This document shows positions 7,737 to 14,619 of a stretch of DNA of 26,276 bases, piece by piece; positions within the stretch are counted from its first letter, which is position 1, and each line of letters begins with the position of its first letter. This DNA comes from JBGMEA01 sp964444065 (GTDB taxonomy: Bacteria > Bacillota > Clostridia > Eubacteriales > Anaerofustaceae), in NCBI GenBank assembly GCA_964444065.1, contig CAYUFL010000025.1:1-26276 (forward strand), written 5' to 3'. Both the position numbers and the translations under genes were made by a program. The notes under the pieces are model-generated. The model was not told the DNA's origin, did no database searches, and worked only from the letters and a program-made list of their open reading frames with translations.

Positions 7737-7765
7737 ATTATACTTTGTTTCTTATGCGCTGTCAA
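7737..7765 (-). promoter_or_regulatory. Promoter of the hisS-aspS T-box leader
   Basis: Consensus TTGACA (7765-7760), 17-bp spacer, TATAAT (7742-7737) on the minus strand. The predicted transcript start near 7730 is a few bases before T-box stem I. Confidence 0.92.
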
Positions 7766-7846
7766 GCCGTGCTGCGGAAAATCACGCTACGAAAGGAAAG
7801 ATGCAATTCTGTTCCACGGATGCTGTGTCTGCATCCCGCTTTGCGT

Positions 7847-7852
7847 TATAAT
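7847..7852 (+). promoter_or_regulatory. Possible -10 box for maf-radC
   Basis: TATAAT 42 bp upstream of the maf start. The -35 region is poor (TGTGTC at 17-bp spacing), so support is limited. Confidence 0.4.
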
Positions 7853-7894
7853 ACAAATAATAAAGGAATTTTATCGGAAACGGAGAATACCCCT

Positions 7895-8479
7895 ATGAAC
7901 AAACTGATTCTTGCCAGCAAATCGCCTCGCAGAATTGAGCTGATCCGTATGCTCGACCAATATGCGCAGTCGATTCCCTCGGATGCGGACGAAACCTTTG
8001 ATGATACCCGTTCTCCCGAGCAGAATGTCATCTCGACTGCCTATAAAAAAGCGAAACAGGTTTATGATTCGAATGCGATTCCGGATGATACCATCGTCAT
8101 CGGCGTCGATACCATTGTGGTCTGCGACGGGCAGGTTTTCACCAAACCGAATGACCGTGCCGATGCTTACCGCATGATTGCAATGTACTCGGGCAGAACG
8201 CACAGCGTTCTGAGTGGTGTCGCCTTGATTTCAAACAAACAGACGCTGACCTTCTGTGAACAGTCTCAGGTTACGTTTATCGATCTGTCTGCTGAAGAAA
8301 TCGAAAGCTATCTCGCAACAAACGAGCCGTATGACAAAGCCGGTGCATATGGTATTCAGGGGATGGCAGGACTGTTTGTGCAACGCATCGAAGGATGTTA
8401 TTACAATATTATGGGGCTTCCGATCAGCGCGCTTTATCGAATTCTCCGCGGAGAATTCGGCTTCACGCTGAACAAATGA
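7895..8479 (+). CDS. maf: Maf family nucleotide pyrophosphatase
   Basis: 194 aa, the family's normal length. It starts with LILASKSPRR, the Maf signature, followed by YKKAK, GVDTIVVCDG (catalytic Asp region) and the C-terminal DKAGAYGIQG and YYNIMGLP. Family members hydrolyse dTTP, UTP or modified nucleotides and were first described as septum inhibitors. The subtype (YhdE or YceF like) is not clear. ATG 7895 was chosen because the protein then starts at the conserved N-terminus, with GGAG ten bases upstream. radC follows 31 bp downstream in the same direction, a pairing well known in Firmicutes. Confidence 0.92.
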   Translation: MNKLILASKSPRRIELIRMLDQYAQSIPSDADETFDDTRSPEQNVISTAYKKAKQVYDSNAIPDDTIVIGVDTIVVCDGQVFTKPNDRADAYRMIAMYSGRTHSVLSGVALISNKQTLTFCEQSQVTFIDLSAEEIESYLATNEPYDKAGAYGIQGMAGLFVQRIEGCYYNIMGLPISALYRILRGEFGFTLNK

Positions 8480-8510
8480 CGACGCCCCGCATCCGTATCG
8501 GGGAGGAAGT

Positions 8511-9194
8511 ATGGAACCGACAGACAGCCGTATTGTATCTTGTATCAGGGATAAATCTGTACGCGAAGGCATCGATAAACTGCATGACGAAGAGCTGCTT
8601 GCGCTGATTCTCAAACAGGGAGACGAAGCAAAAGATGCCGTCACCATGGCGGCAAATCTTATTCGGAGATACCGCACGCTCAATGGATTGATCGATATTC
8701 CCGTTACGCAGATGATACGGGAAAACCGCGGACTCAGCGAAACGGGGGCGCTGGATATCAAAGCATCTCTTGAATTCGGCAGACGTGCTTTTCGTGCTGT
8801 GCGCAGCGAATTATGCATCTCCTCTCCCGAAGTTCTTGTGCATGCCCTGCAAGATGAAATGCGCAATCTGAAACAGGAATGTTTCAAAGCCGCTTTATTG
8901 ACAACAAAAAACACATTGATCGCGATAGAGGACATCTCTGTAGGCACAATCAATGCATCCCTTGTCCATGCCAGAGAGGTGTTCCGTTCTGCAATTGCAA
9001 ACAATGCCTGCAGCATCATTCTCGTACACAACCATCCGAGCGGCGATCCGACTCCGAGTGAAAAAGATATCTCAGCCACGGAAGGTCTCGTTAAAGCAGG
9101 CAGGATAATCGGGATCAAAGTGCTCGACCATATCATCATCGGAACCGACCGTTTTTGCACCATGCGCGAGGAAGAGATTTTGTGCTTTGACTGA
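8511..9194 (+). CDS. radC: RadC family JAB/MPN domain protein
   Basis: 227 aa. The N-terminal part has a UPF0758 helix-hairpin-helix-like region (LHDEELLALILKQG). The C-terminal JAB domain carries the metal-binding motif HNHPSGDPTPSEKD with His173, His175 and Asp186. GGGGAGGAAGT precedes the ATG. Long named for DNA repair, RadC proteins have no settled function; the JAB motif suggests a metal-dependent hydrolase. It is cotranscribed with maf and ends before a terminator shared with alr. Confidence 0.93.
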   Translation: MEPTDSRIVSCIRDKSVREGIDKLHDEELLALILKQGDEAKDAVTMAANLIRRYRTLNGLIDIPVTQMIRENRGLSETGALDIKASLEFGRRAFRAVRSELCISSPEVLVHALQDEMRNLKQECFKAALLTTKNTLIAIEDISVGTINASLVHAREVFRSAIANNACSIILVHNHPSGDPTPSEKDISATEGLVKAGRIIGIKVLDHIIIGTDRFCTMREEEILCFD

Positions 9195-9298
9195 TGTATC
9201 AGCAATGATATATCTCTTGCTGTAATTATAAGATATTGACAGCGCCTCTCCGGAGACTCACGAATCAAAGAAGCATCGAACGATATACTCCGACTAAC

Positions 9299-9328
9299 AA
9301 AAAAGAACGTCCGCATTTGCGGGCGTTC
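9299..9328. terminator. Terminator of alr (possibly bidirectional with radC)
   Basis: Stem GAACGTCCGC/GCGGGCGTTC with an ATTT loop. T6 follows on the minus strand (9304-9299), just past the alr stop; the plus side has only TTATTTT, weaker for radC. Confidence 0.85.
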
Positions 9329-9342
9329 CGTTATTTTAATAC

Positions 9343-10449
9343 TCAATAAATCCGTTTCACCCGTTTACTCACCGAACACGTCAGCTCGTACGGAATTGTC
9401 CCTGCCAGATCGGAAAGCTCCGTCACGGGCAGCCCGTCACCGAACAGTGTCACTTCGTCACCGACTGTTACGTCCGAAATATCCGTAATATCAATCATAA
9501 ACATATCCATGCAGATATTCCCAAGAATATTTGCCCGCTGTCCGCGCACCAGTACCTGTGCCTTGTTGGAAAGAATGCGGAAGTATCCGTCGGCATATCC
9601 CGCACAAACCACAGCTGTTTTCGTCATTTTATCCGCCGTAAATTTTCTCCCGTAGCTTACGCTGTCCCCCGGCTCGAGTTTGCCTATATTTGCGATGCGA
9701 GAATAAAAGGTCATCACCGGTTTGAGTGACAATGCGGCATGTTCTTCCACCTCAGCAGACGGATGAATGCCATACAGAATAATTCCGGGGCGCACGGCTG
9801 TTGCAAGCTCGGAATCGTAAACCTCGATGCCCGCGCTGTTGGAAATGTGCACCATGGGGATTTCGAAACCAAGCGAACGCAGCTTGTTCAATCCTTGTAC
9901 GAACAGCGCATGCTGTGCTGTTGTGAATGCAAGGTCTGCTTCGTCCGCAGTTGCATAATGACTGAACAGCCCCTCAATCTTGAGATGCGGCTGACTGCGG
10001 ATATGCAATGCGGCAGACACAAGCGCATCGATATCACGGAATCCGAGGCGGTTCATCCCTGTGTTATATTTCAAATGGACGTTAACCTGTTTGTTTTCTT
10101 TCGCGGCGCAGCGTTCCAATTCGTCAGCAAAAATCAACGAATACACCGTGTAGGTCAGATCATAAGCGATCGACTCGCAAACGCGATCCAAAGGGATATA
10201 CCCCAAAATCAAAATCGGATCTTTGATCCCTGCTTCTCTGAGTTCTTTCGCTTCATCAAGCGATGCGACTGCAAAGTATTCCGCGCCGGTCTCTTCAAGC
10301 TTCTTTGAACATTGTACTGCCCCGTGCCCGTAGGCATCGGCTTTCACAATGCAGATGACGGTTTTATTCTTTGCCCGCTCCTTGATTAAGCGGTAATTCC
10401 AAGCCAGATTTTCCAGATTGATCCTTGCATATGCATTCGGCAGATTCAT
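9343..10449 (-). CDS. alr: Alanine racemase
   Basis: PLP-dependent racemase making D-alanine for peptidoglycan, cytosolic, 368 aa, normal length. The fold-III barrel N-terminus carries the PLP lysine in VKADAYGHG (Lys36). HISNSAGIEVY and ATAVRPGIILYG follow in the barrel. The C-terminal domain has SYGRKF and MDMFMIDITD, and the ending YELTCSVSKRV is typical. Start ATG has AGAAGGAA seven bases upstream. It is a single-gene unit with its own promoter and terminator, divergent from a lipoprotein gene. Confidence 0.95.
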   Translation of the reverse strand: MNLPNAYARINLENLAWNYRLIKERAKNKTVICIVKADAYGHGAVQCSKKLEETGAEYFAVASLDEAKELREAGIKDPILILGYIPLDRVCESIAYDLTYTVYSLIFADELERCAAKENKQVNVHLKYNTGMNRLGFRDIDALVSAALHIRSQPHLKIEGLFSHYATADEADLAFTTAQHALFVQGLNKLRSLGFEIPMVHISNSAGIEVYDSELATAVRPGIILYGIHPSAEVEEHAALSLKPVMTFYSRIANIGKLEPGDSVSYGRKFTADKMTKTAVVCAGYADGYFRILSNKAQVLVRGQRANILGNICMDMFMIDITDISDVTVGDEVTLFGDGLPVTELSDLAGTIPYELTCSVSKRVKRIY

Positions 10450-10478
10450 AAGTATTCCTTCTGTTACGTCTTTCTTTT

Positions 10479-10507
10479 ATTATAGTACGTTCCTTTTCCC
10501 AAACCAA
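10479..10507 (-). promoter_or_regulatory. Promoter of alr
   Basis: TTGGTT (10507-10502), 17-bp spacer, TATAAT (10484-10479) on the minus strand, 30 bp before the start codon. Confidence 0.6.
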
Positions 10508-10547
10508 TATATTTTTCGGATAAGAATATATCCTTCTCAAAATGCAC

Positions 10548-10576
10548 TTGCAGTTTATTGTATATATTTGTATAAT
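10548..10576 (+). promoter_or_regulatory. Promoter of the lipoprotein gene
   Basis: TTGCAG (10548-10553), 17-bp spacer, TATAAT (10571-10576), 22 bp upstream of the start codon. Confidence 0.75.
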
Positions 10577-10598
10577 ACAATATGAGGAGGATTATGAA

Positions 10599-11168
10599 AT
10601 GAAAAAAATACTTTTATTGCTTGTTGTATTTGCAACATTGATTTCTTTTACAGGATGCGTTGCATCAAAACCGGATGCAACTGTAGGCAAAGTACTTGAC
10701 GCGATTAAAACATGGGATACAAAGACACTTTCTGAATTCACTGATATTGATACTCTTTATGCTGATGCAGGCATTGATACCGCGAATCAGGATGCGGCAA
10801 ATGCGCTCATCGTAGCGATGACCGAAAATCTTACTTATTCGATCATCACCTCAAAAGTCAGCGGTGACACTGCGATTGTAACGGTCGACATCACGAACAC
10901 CGACATGTCTGTCGCCTTGGCAGATTACGTCGCGAATATTTGGAGCTTAGCGCCAAATATATCAGCAATGTCAGATTCCGAACTTACGGCTGCTCTTATC
11001 GAACTGCTGAAAACCTCTATTCAAAACAACAAGGGAACGACTGTAACCAATCGTGTTGATGTAACACTAAACAAACAAAACGGCGAATGGAATATCGTCA
11101 TGAGCGACGAATTGATTGACGCCATTTACGGCGGAATGATTACTGCGGAAAGTAATCTTACGTACTAA
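10599..11168 (+). CDS. Predicted lipoprotein of unknown function
   Basis: 189 aa. The N-terminus is a lipoprotein signal: Lys-Lys, a hydrophobic stretch (ILLLLVVFATL) and a lipobox FTGC with the lipidated Cys20, so the protein is probably anchored outside the membrane. The rest (about 21-189) reads as a small alpha/beta domain with a duplicated feel: an N-terminal helix (ATVGKVLDAIKTWD), a threonine-rich strand pair (VSGDTAIVTVDITNTD), then a strand ending NGEWNIVMSDELIDAI. This pattern resembles NTF2-like or DUF4878-type lipoproteins but I cannot assign a family. ATG 10599 was chosen for AGGAGG upstream and because it gives the signal peptide. It is a single-gene unit with a clear promoter and terminator. 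Confidence 0.8.
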   Translation: MKKILLLLVVFATLISFTGCVASKPDATVGKVLDAIKTWDTKTLSEFTDIDTLYADAGIDTANQDAANALIVAMTENLTYSIITSKVSGDTAIVTVDITNTDMSVALADYVANIWSLAPNISAMSDSELTAALIELLKTSIQNNKGTTVTNRVDVTLNKQNGEWNIVMSDELIDAIYGGMITAESNLTY

Positions 11169-11173
11169 CATCA

Positions 11174-11216
11174 AGCAAGGATATTGTATCGGACGATATA
11201 ATATCCTTGCTTTTTT
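11174..11216 (+). terminator. Terminator of the lipoprotein gene
   Basis: Twelve-pair stem AGCAAGGATATT (11174-11185) / AATATCCTTGCT (11200-11211) with a T6 run at its end. Confidence 0.9.
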
Positions 11217-11234
11217 AAAATAGTGCCAACAAAG

Positions 11235-12296
11235 TTATGCTTGTGATTCTCCGCTGTACATGCGCAACGCAGCCGCCCGAAATTCGTCGGTTTGATTCTG
11301 ATATGCGTTTTCCAAGTCTTGGTTATATCCGACAATAATCGGGTATTTCATTTCAATAAAATGAACCAAAATCAACTGTATTTCTTCCTCATTTTTCACT
11401 GAAATCTTGATTTTTTCTTTTTGTACCGTAGCAAGCATTATATAATAAGATATTCTGTTCTTGTCTTTGACGGTATGCTCATATGCCCAAATGATCTCGG
11501 AAATTCGATTTACAGTGTACGCTGCGGTGCTAATATTAAATATATACGTTCGTCCGATCACCAGTGTATCCAGCTTAACGGAGGCACGATGGTAATCTTC
11601 TTGCAGCAGTTCAATCGTAGTCATTGGATTATCATTCAAAAATCGGAGGATTTTTTTCTGATATCCTCCACTTGCCCAACGGATCAGCTTATACAACAGC
11701 GATAAAAGAGCCAAACAAAATACTGCCAGCGCACCGACCACAATCCCTTTGTGCGCGATTCCGACTTCATTGACAACCAATACATACGGCAGAGCATATT
11801 GGCTCAATTCGCTTCTGCCGAGCGTTCCGAAATATTCATAATCCTCAAACCAATTGTAATAATACTCCAACTCTTGGCTGTCCATTTCCTCGATGGTTCC
11901 GTAAAGAGGCAGAATCGATCTCATCTGCTCTGATGTGGCGGTATCGGAATACAACAGCTCCGCGTTTTCCAAATCTTTTTCATCAAATTTGATCGCAATC
12001 ACTGTCTGACCGTCATAAGCGAAAATATAATATCGTTCAATCACCTCCTCGGTTATAAAGTTATTGGAGCTTCTCACCGTTTCGGCGAACGATCCCGCCA
12101 TATGGATGCGATCAAAACTGACATACTGACCCTGCAAATTCTCCGCAGACAAGGAATAAAAATATTTCGGACCTTCGAGTAATTTCACAAAACTCGATCC
12201 AAAAAATACTCCGATTACCGCCAAAATCAATATGTTCAGAATAATTGATCCGGTTAACTTTTTCAGTGACAGTCTCTTCAGTTCCTCTAAAAACAT
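11235..12296 (-). CDS. Two-pass membrane protein of unknown function
   Basis: 353 aa, not recognised. It has a short cytoplasmic N-terminus and a first membrane segment at about 14-37. A roughly 145-residue region rich in Tyr, Glu and Asp follows, probably outside the cell. A second segment lies at about 184-206, followed by Lys/Arg (YKLIRW). The C-terminal cytoplasmic domain of about 145 aa contains NDNPMTTIELLQEDY and a final helical part. The C-terminal half has an alternating strand/helix look (TLVIGRTYIFNIS, KIKISVKNEEEIQLIL). Start ATG was chosen for AAGGGGG four bases upstream; upstream in-frame codons lie in the promoter. It is monocistronic, with a promoter overlapped by an inverted repeat. 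Confidence 0.75.
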   Translation of the reverse strand: MFLEELKRLSLKKLTGSIILNILILAVIGVFFGSSFVKLLEGPKYFYSLSAENLQGQYVSFDRIHMAGSFAETVRSSNNFITEEVIERYYIFAYDGQTVIAIKFDEKDLENAELLYSDTATSEQMRSILPLYGTIEEMDSQELEYYYNWFEDYEYFGTLGRSELSQYALPYVLVVNEVGIAHKGIVVGALAVFCLALLSLLYKLIRWASGGYQKKILRFLNDNPMTTIELLQEDYHRASVKLDTLVIGRTYIFNISTAAYTVNRISEIIWAYEHTVKDKNRISYYIMLATVQKEKIKISVKNEEEIQLILVHFIEMKYPIIVGYNQDLENAYQNQTDEFRAAALRMYSGESQA

Positions 12297-12375
12297 ACAT
12301 CCCCCTTTCATTAATGCAGATATTACTTCGAATGTCCTTTTCTGCATATATTTTGAATATTTTTTCAATATTAAG

Positions 12376-12404
12376 ATTATAGTTGAATTTACAAATTTGT
12401 TCAA
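12376..12404 (-). promoter_or_regulatory. Promoter of the two-pass membrane protein gene
   Basis: TTGAAC (12404-12399), 17-bp spacer, TATAAT (12381-12376) on the minus strand. An inverted repeat GTTGAA / TTCAAC (12382-12387 and 12400-12405) fills the spacer and overlaps the -35 box. The untranslated leader would be about 75 nt. Confidence 0.75.
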
Positions 12405-12419
12405 CTGAAATCAACGCAA

Positions 12420-12444
12420 CAAAAAAGCAGCATATCCTGCCGCT
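12420..12444 (-). terminator. Terminator of degV
   Basis: Minus-strand stem AGCGGCA / TGCTGCT (12444-12426, one G-T pair) with loop GGATA and a T-run of six at its foot, 28 bp past the degV stop. Confidence 0.75.
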
Positions 12445-12471
12445 TCGATTTGCTGAGATACTATGTTATAT

Positions 12472-13311
12472 TCAGAACGCGCACACCAAACCGCCCATAT
12501 TCGCATATACCGAGGATAACCCTTTCATCGGTACGATAATGATGTCTTTGAACATCCGATTCTCGCTGACTAAGTGTTTCAGTTCCTCCGCCCGATCCTG
12601 CGCAAAACACTGCGCAATGACCAAGACTCGGTTCTGTGCATCGAGCGCTGTCGAATAGATTTTTTCGGCAAGCTTTTCCAGAGCCTTGGAATAGGTTCTG
12701 GCTTTGTCGTAAAGTGCGATTTCGCCCAGACTGTTTGCCCCGAGAATCGGCTTGATATGCAGCAGCTGAGCAAACAGCCCTTGCAGCAAACTCATTCTGC
12801 CGTTTTTTCGCAAAGTATCAATATTGTCGAGCAGAAAATACAGCTCGTCATTATCTCTGAATGCTTCCGTTTTTTCGACGATTTCATAAAAGGAAAGCCC
12901 CTGATCAATGCAATCCTGGATATAGATCGCAATCGTGGTTTCCCCGGCACTTGCCCCCAATGAGTCGAAAACATGTACCTTCAGTTCGGGATATGCTTCT
13001 TTTGCCAAATCTTTGGCAACCAACGCGGAACTGTATGAAGCACTGAGCTTGGACGACAGCGTAATGATAAAGACACCATCGTATTCATCACTCATGTATG
13101 ACAGAAAATCGCTCGGAGTAGGTGCAGCGGTTTTCGCGACCTGACTGCTTGAAGCAACAGCATCCATGAATGCTTTCAGATCCAGTGTCTCATCGTCCAT
13201 AAAATGTTCATCCCCGATGCTGATCCGAAGCGGCGCGCAGGATGCCTGCAGACGCTGCTGCAGTTCTTCGTTCATATCCAAAGAACTGTCTCCGATAATT
13301 TTAAATTTCAT
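12472..13311 (-). CDS. DegV family fatty-acid binding protein
   Basis: 279 aa, the family's usual length. DegV proteins bind a fatty acid between two domains; homologues such as FakB deliver it to a fatty acid kinase. Seen here are the N-terminal IIGDSSLDM strand-turn, TAAPTPSDF, the LSSKLSASYSSA stretch (fatty-acid carboxylate-binding serine region), FDSLGASAGE and the helical DNIDTLRKNGRMS segment. The start ATG follows AGGAGATAAGA; the longer open frame would run into the SRP RNA gene 26 bp upstream. No fatty acid kinase gene is seen nearby. It may be read from the SRP RNA promoter, since no strong terminator separates them. Confidence 0.92.
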   Translation of the reverse strand: MKFKIIGDSSLDMNEELQQRLQASCAPLRISIGDEHFMDDETLDLKAFMDAVASSSQVAKTAAPTPSDFLSYMSDEYDGVFIITLSSKLSASYSSALVAKDLAKEAYPELKVHVFDSLGASAGETTIAIYIQDCIDQGLSFYEIVEKTEAFRDNDELYFLLDNIDTLRKNGRMSLLQGLFAQLLHIKPILGANSLGEIALYDKARTYSKALEKLAEKIYSTALDAQNRVLVIAQCFAQDRAEELKHLVSENRMFKDIIIVPMKGLSSVYANMGGLVCAF

Positions 13312-13336
13312 TCTTATCTCCTGAACCAATAATAAA

Positions 13337-13605
13337 AGCCGTACACCTTCGATTGGACTGACTCCCACAAGGTTATCCGCACCATTCACTCAAATCAGGC
13401 GACTTCGCGGCACACATGCCATTCCGCCTGCCGCTGCTTCCTTCCGGATCTGACGGGGTTTACGGGGGCGCGTTGCACGAGACCCGATTCTCAATGCGTC
13501 CGGCAGGACACTTCTTATCAGAATACAGCCCGCTGTCAGGAATTCGATCCTGCTGTAGCGGATTGCAGGTGACAGGGCACCGCTGGCTCCCCACTTAGTA
13601 CGGCT
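13337..13605 (-). ncRNA. ffs: Signal recognition particle RNA, large Gram-positive type
   Basis: About 269 nt on the minus strand. The 5' and 3' ends pair (AGCCGTAC at 13605-13598 with GTACGGCT at 13344-13337). The 5' Alu domain reads AGTGGGGAGCCAGCGGTGCC with CTGCAATCCGCT, as in Clostridium and Bacillus scRNA. The conserved S-domain loop reads GTCAGATCCGGAAGGAAGCA (start near 13460). A consensus promoter lies immediately upstream at the expected distance. Confidence 0.95.
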
Positions 13606-13613
13606 GTTTATTT

Positions 13614-13642
13614 ATTATACTTCCCGACGGATATGAAGTCAA
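13614..13642 (-). promoter_or_regulatory. Promoter of the SRP RNA gene
   Basis: TTGACT (13642-13637), 17-bp spacer, TATAAT (13619-13614) on the minus strand. The predicted start near 13606 agrees with the RNA's paired 5' end. Confidence 0.9.
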
Positions 13643-13724
13643 CGGATTGAATTTTAATTGTATCGTTTAATTTACAACCAAGTTACAACTAAATGTATTT
13701 TGGATATTCCGCACGGTGAAACAG

Positions 13725-13753
13725 TTGAAAAAAGCCTTTTTTTATGCTAAGAT
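13725..13753 (+). promoter_or_regulatory. Promoter of tRNA-Arg
   Basis: TTGAAA (13725-13730), 17-bp spacer, TAAGAT (13748-13753), ten bases before the tRNA 5' end. Confidence 0.7.
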
Positions 13754-13763
13754 TCATTATTAT

Positions 13764-13840
13764 GCGCCCGTAGCTCAGTAGGATAGAGCATCGGTTTCCT
13801 AAACCGTGTGCCGGAGGTTCAAATCCTCTCGGGCGCGCCA
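13764..13840 (+). tRNA. tRNA-Arg (anticodon CCT)
   Basis: Full cloverleaf: acceptor stem GCGCCCG/CGGGCGC, D-arm TAGCTCAGTAGGATAGAGCA, anticodon stem CGGTT/AACCG with loop TT-CCT-AA, and T-arm GGAGGTTCAAATCCTCT. The CCA end is encoded. It reads AGG codons. Confidence 0.97.
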
Positions 13841-13891
13841 ATAAAAATCCGGTTTTTTTCTTTGTATTATTACAATAATGGAGACACAGCA

Positions 13892-14386
13892 ATGGACAAC
13901 GAAACAAAAATCGAACCATTTGAAATCTATAACGCGCTCCGCCGTCAGGTACTCACACTGGGCGAAGATTATTATCGGAACTTCCCAACTCAAAACGATC
14001 CTTTTGTCTATGCGGCATTGGTTGATATGAATATAGGAAATGCCTACGCTTCCCTTGCTTGTTTTATCGACGGCACCACAAGTCTTTATTTATCCACCGG
14101 CGCGGGACAGGAGCATGAAGAAGTCAAAAACGCTACATTACATTTTTTGGATAACGCGAGCCTTATGATTGAACATCTGCAAATTGCGGATAATTTCGAT
14201 CTGCCGAAAAAAGAGAATCATTGTGTCTATTTAATGACCCCGAACGGTATTTACACGGCAAAATTCAATCTGAATACGGTACAGAATTACAGCAAGGAAA
14301 TGAAATATCTGTTTTACCTTTATCAAAGCACTCTGAAAATACTGGGTGAGCATACAAAGCCGGAAGCGCCGCAATGCGATTGCTGA
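13892..14386 (+). CDS. Small soluble protein of unknown function
   Basis: 164 aa, not recognised. No signal peptide or membrane segment. It reads as a mixed alpha/beta domain: a helical N-terminus (FEIYNALRRQVLTLGEDYY), an ALVDMNIGNAYASLACFIDGTTSLYLS strand region, a helix following a GAGQEHEEV stretch, and a strand-rich part (HCVYLMTPNGIYTAKFNL). The C-terminus ends in CDC. The strand pattern with a GTTSLYLSTG turn suggests a small binding domain, but no motif supports a function. ATG 13892 has GGAG eight bases upstream and follows tRNA-Arg by 51 bp, so the two are probably cotranscribed and end at the terminator at 14472. Confidence 0.75.
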   Translation: MDNETKIEPFEIYNALRRQVLTLGEDYYRNFPTQNDPFVYAALVDMNIGNAYASLACFIDGTTSLYLSTGAGQEHEEVKNATLHFLDNASLMIEHLQIADNFDLPKKENHCVYLMTPNGIYTAKFNLNTVQNYSKEMKYLFYLYQSTLKILGEHTKPEAPQCDC

Positions 14387-14471
14387 TCATTTGGGATCAA
14401 CAACACATACTCAACCAATCTATCCAAGCACTATAGACTCATATCAAACATCACAAAACGGCAATGACGCT

Positions 14472-14499
14472 GCATACCTTTTTTCGGTATGCCTTTTTC
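14472..14499 (+). terminator. Terminator of the tRNA-Arg / small protein unit
   Basis: Stem GCATACC (14472-14478) / GGTATGC (14486-14492) followed by CTTTTTCTT. The remaining 14500-14619 holds only the upstream region of the YfcC gene; no clear promoter was seen there. Confidence 0.8.
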
Positions 14500-14619
14500 T
14501 TATCACCCGTTCAAACAAAGACCCTTCACTTACGAATGTTCGCAAGAGGCAGCATAATCAATCACTTCCGCATTCTCCGAACAATTCGGTTTCATATATC
14601 ATTTGGAAAGGATATATTT

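Noticed and set aside
7515..7898. Plus-strand open frame of 127 codons before maf
   Set aside because: Covers the T-box leader in antisense; no coding signature.
8231..9346. Long (371-codon) open frame on the minus strand across maf and radC
   Set aside because: Composition is Ser/Arg-rich antisense of two clearly coding genes; no ribosome binding site or family pattern.
13416..13598. Plus-strand open frame of 60 codons
   Set aside because: Lies wholly inside the SRP RNA gene on the opposite strand.
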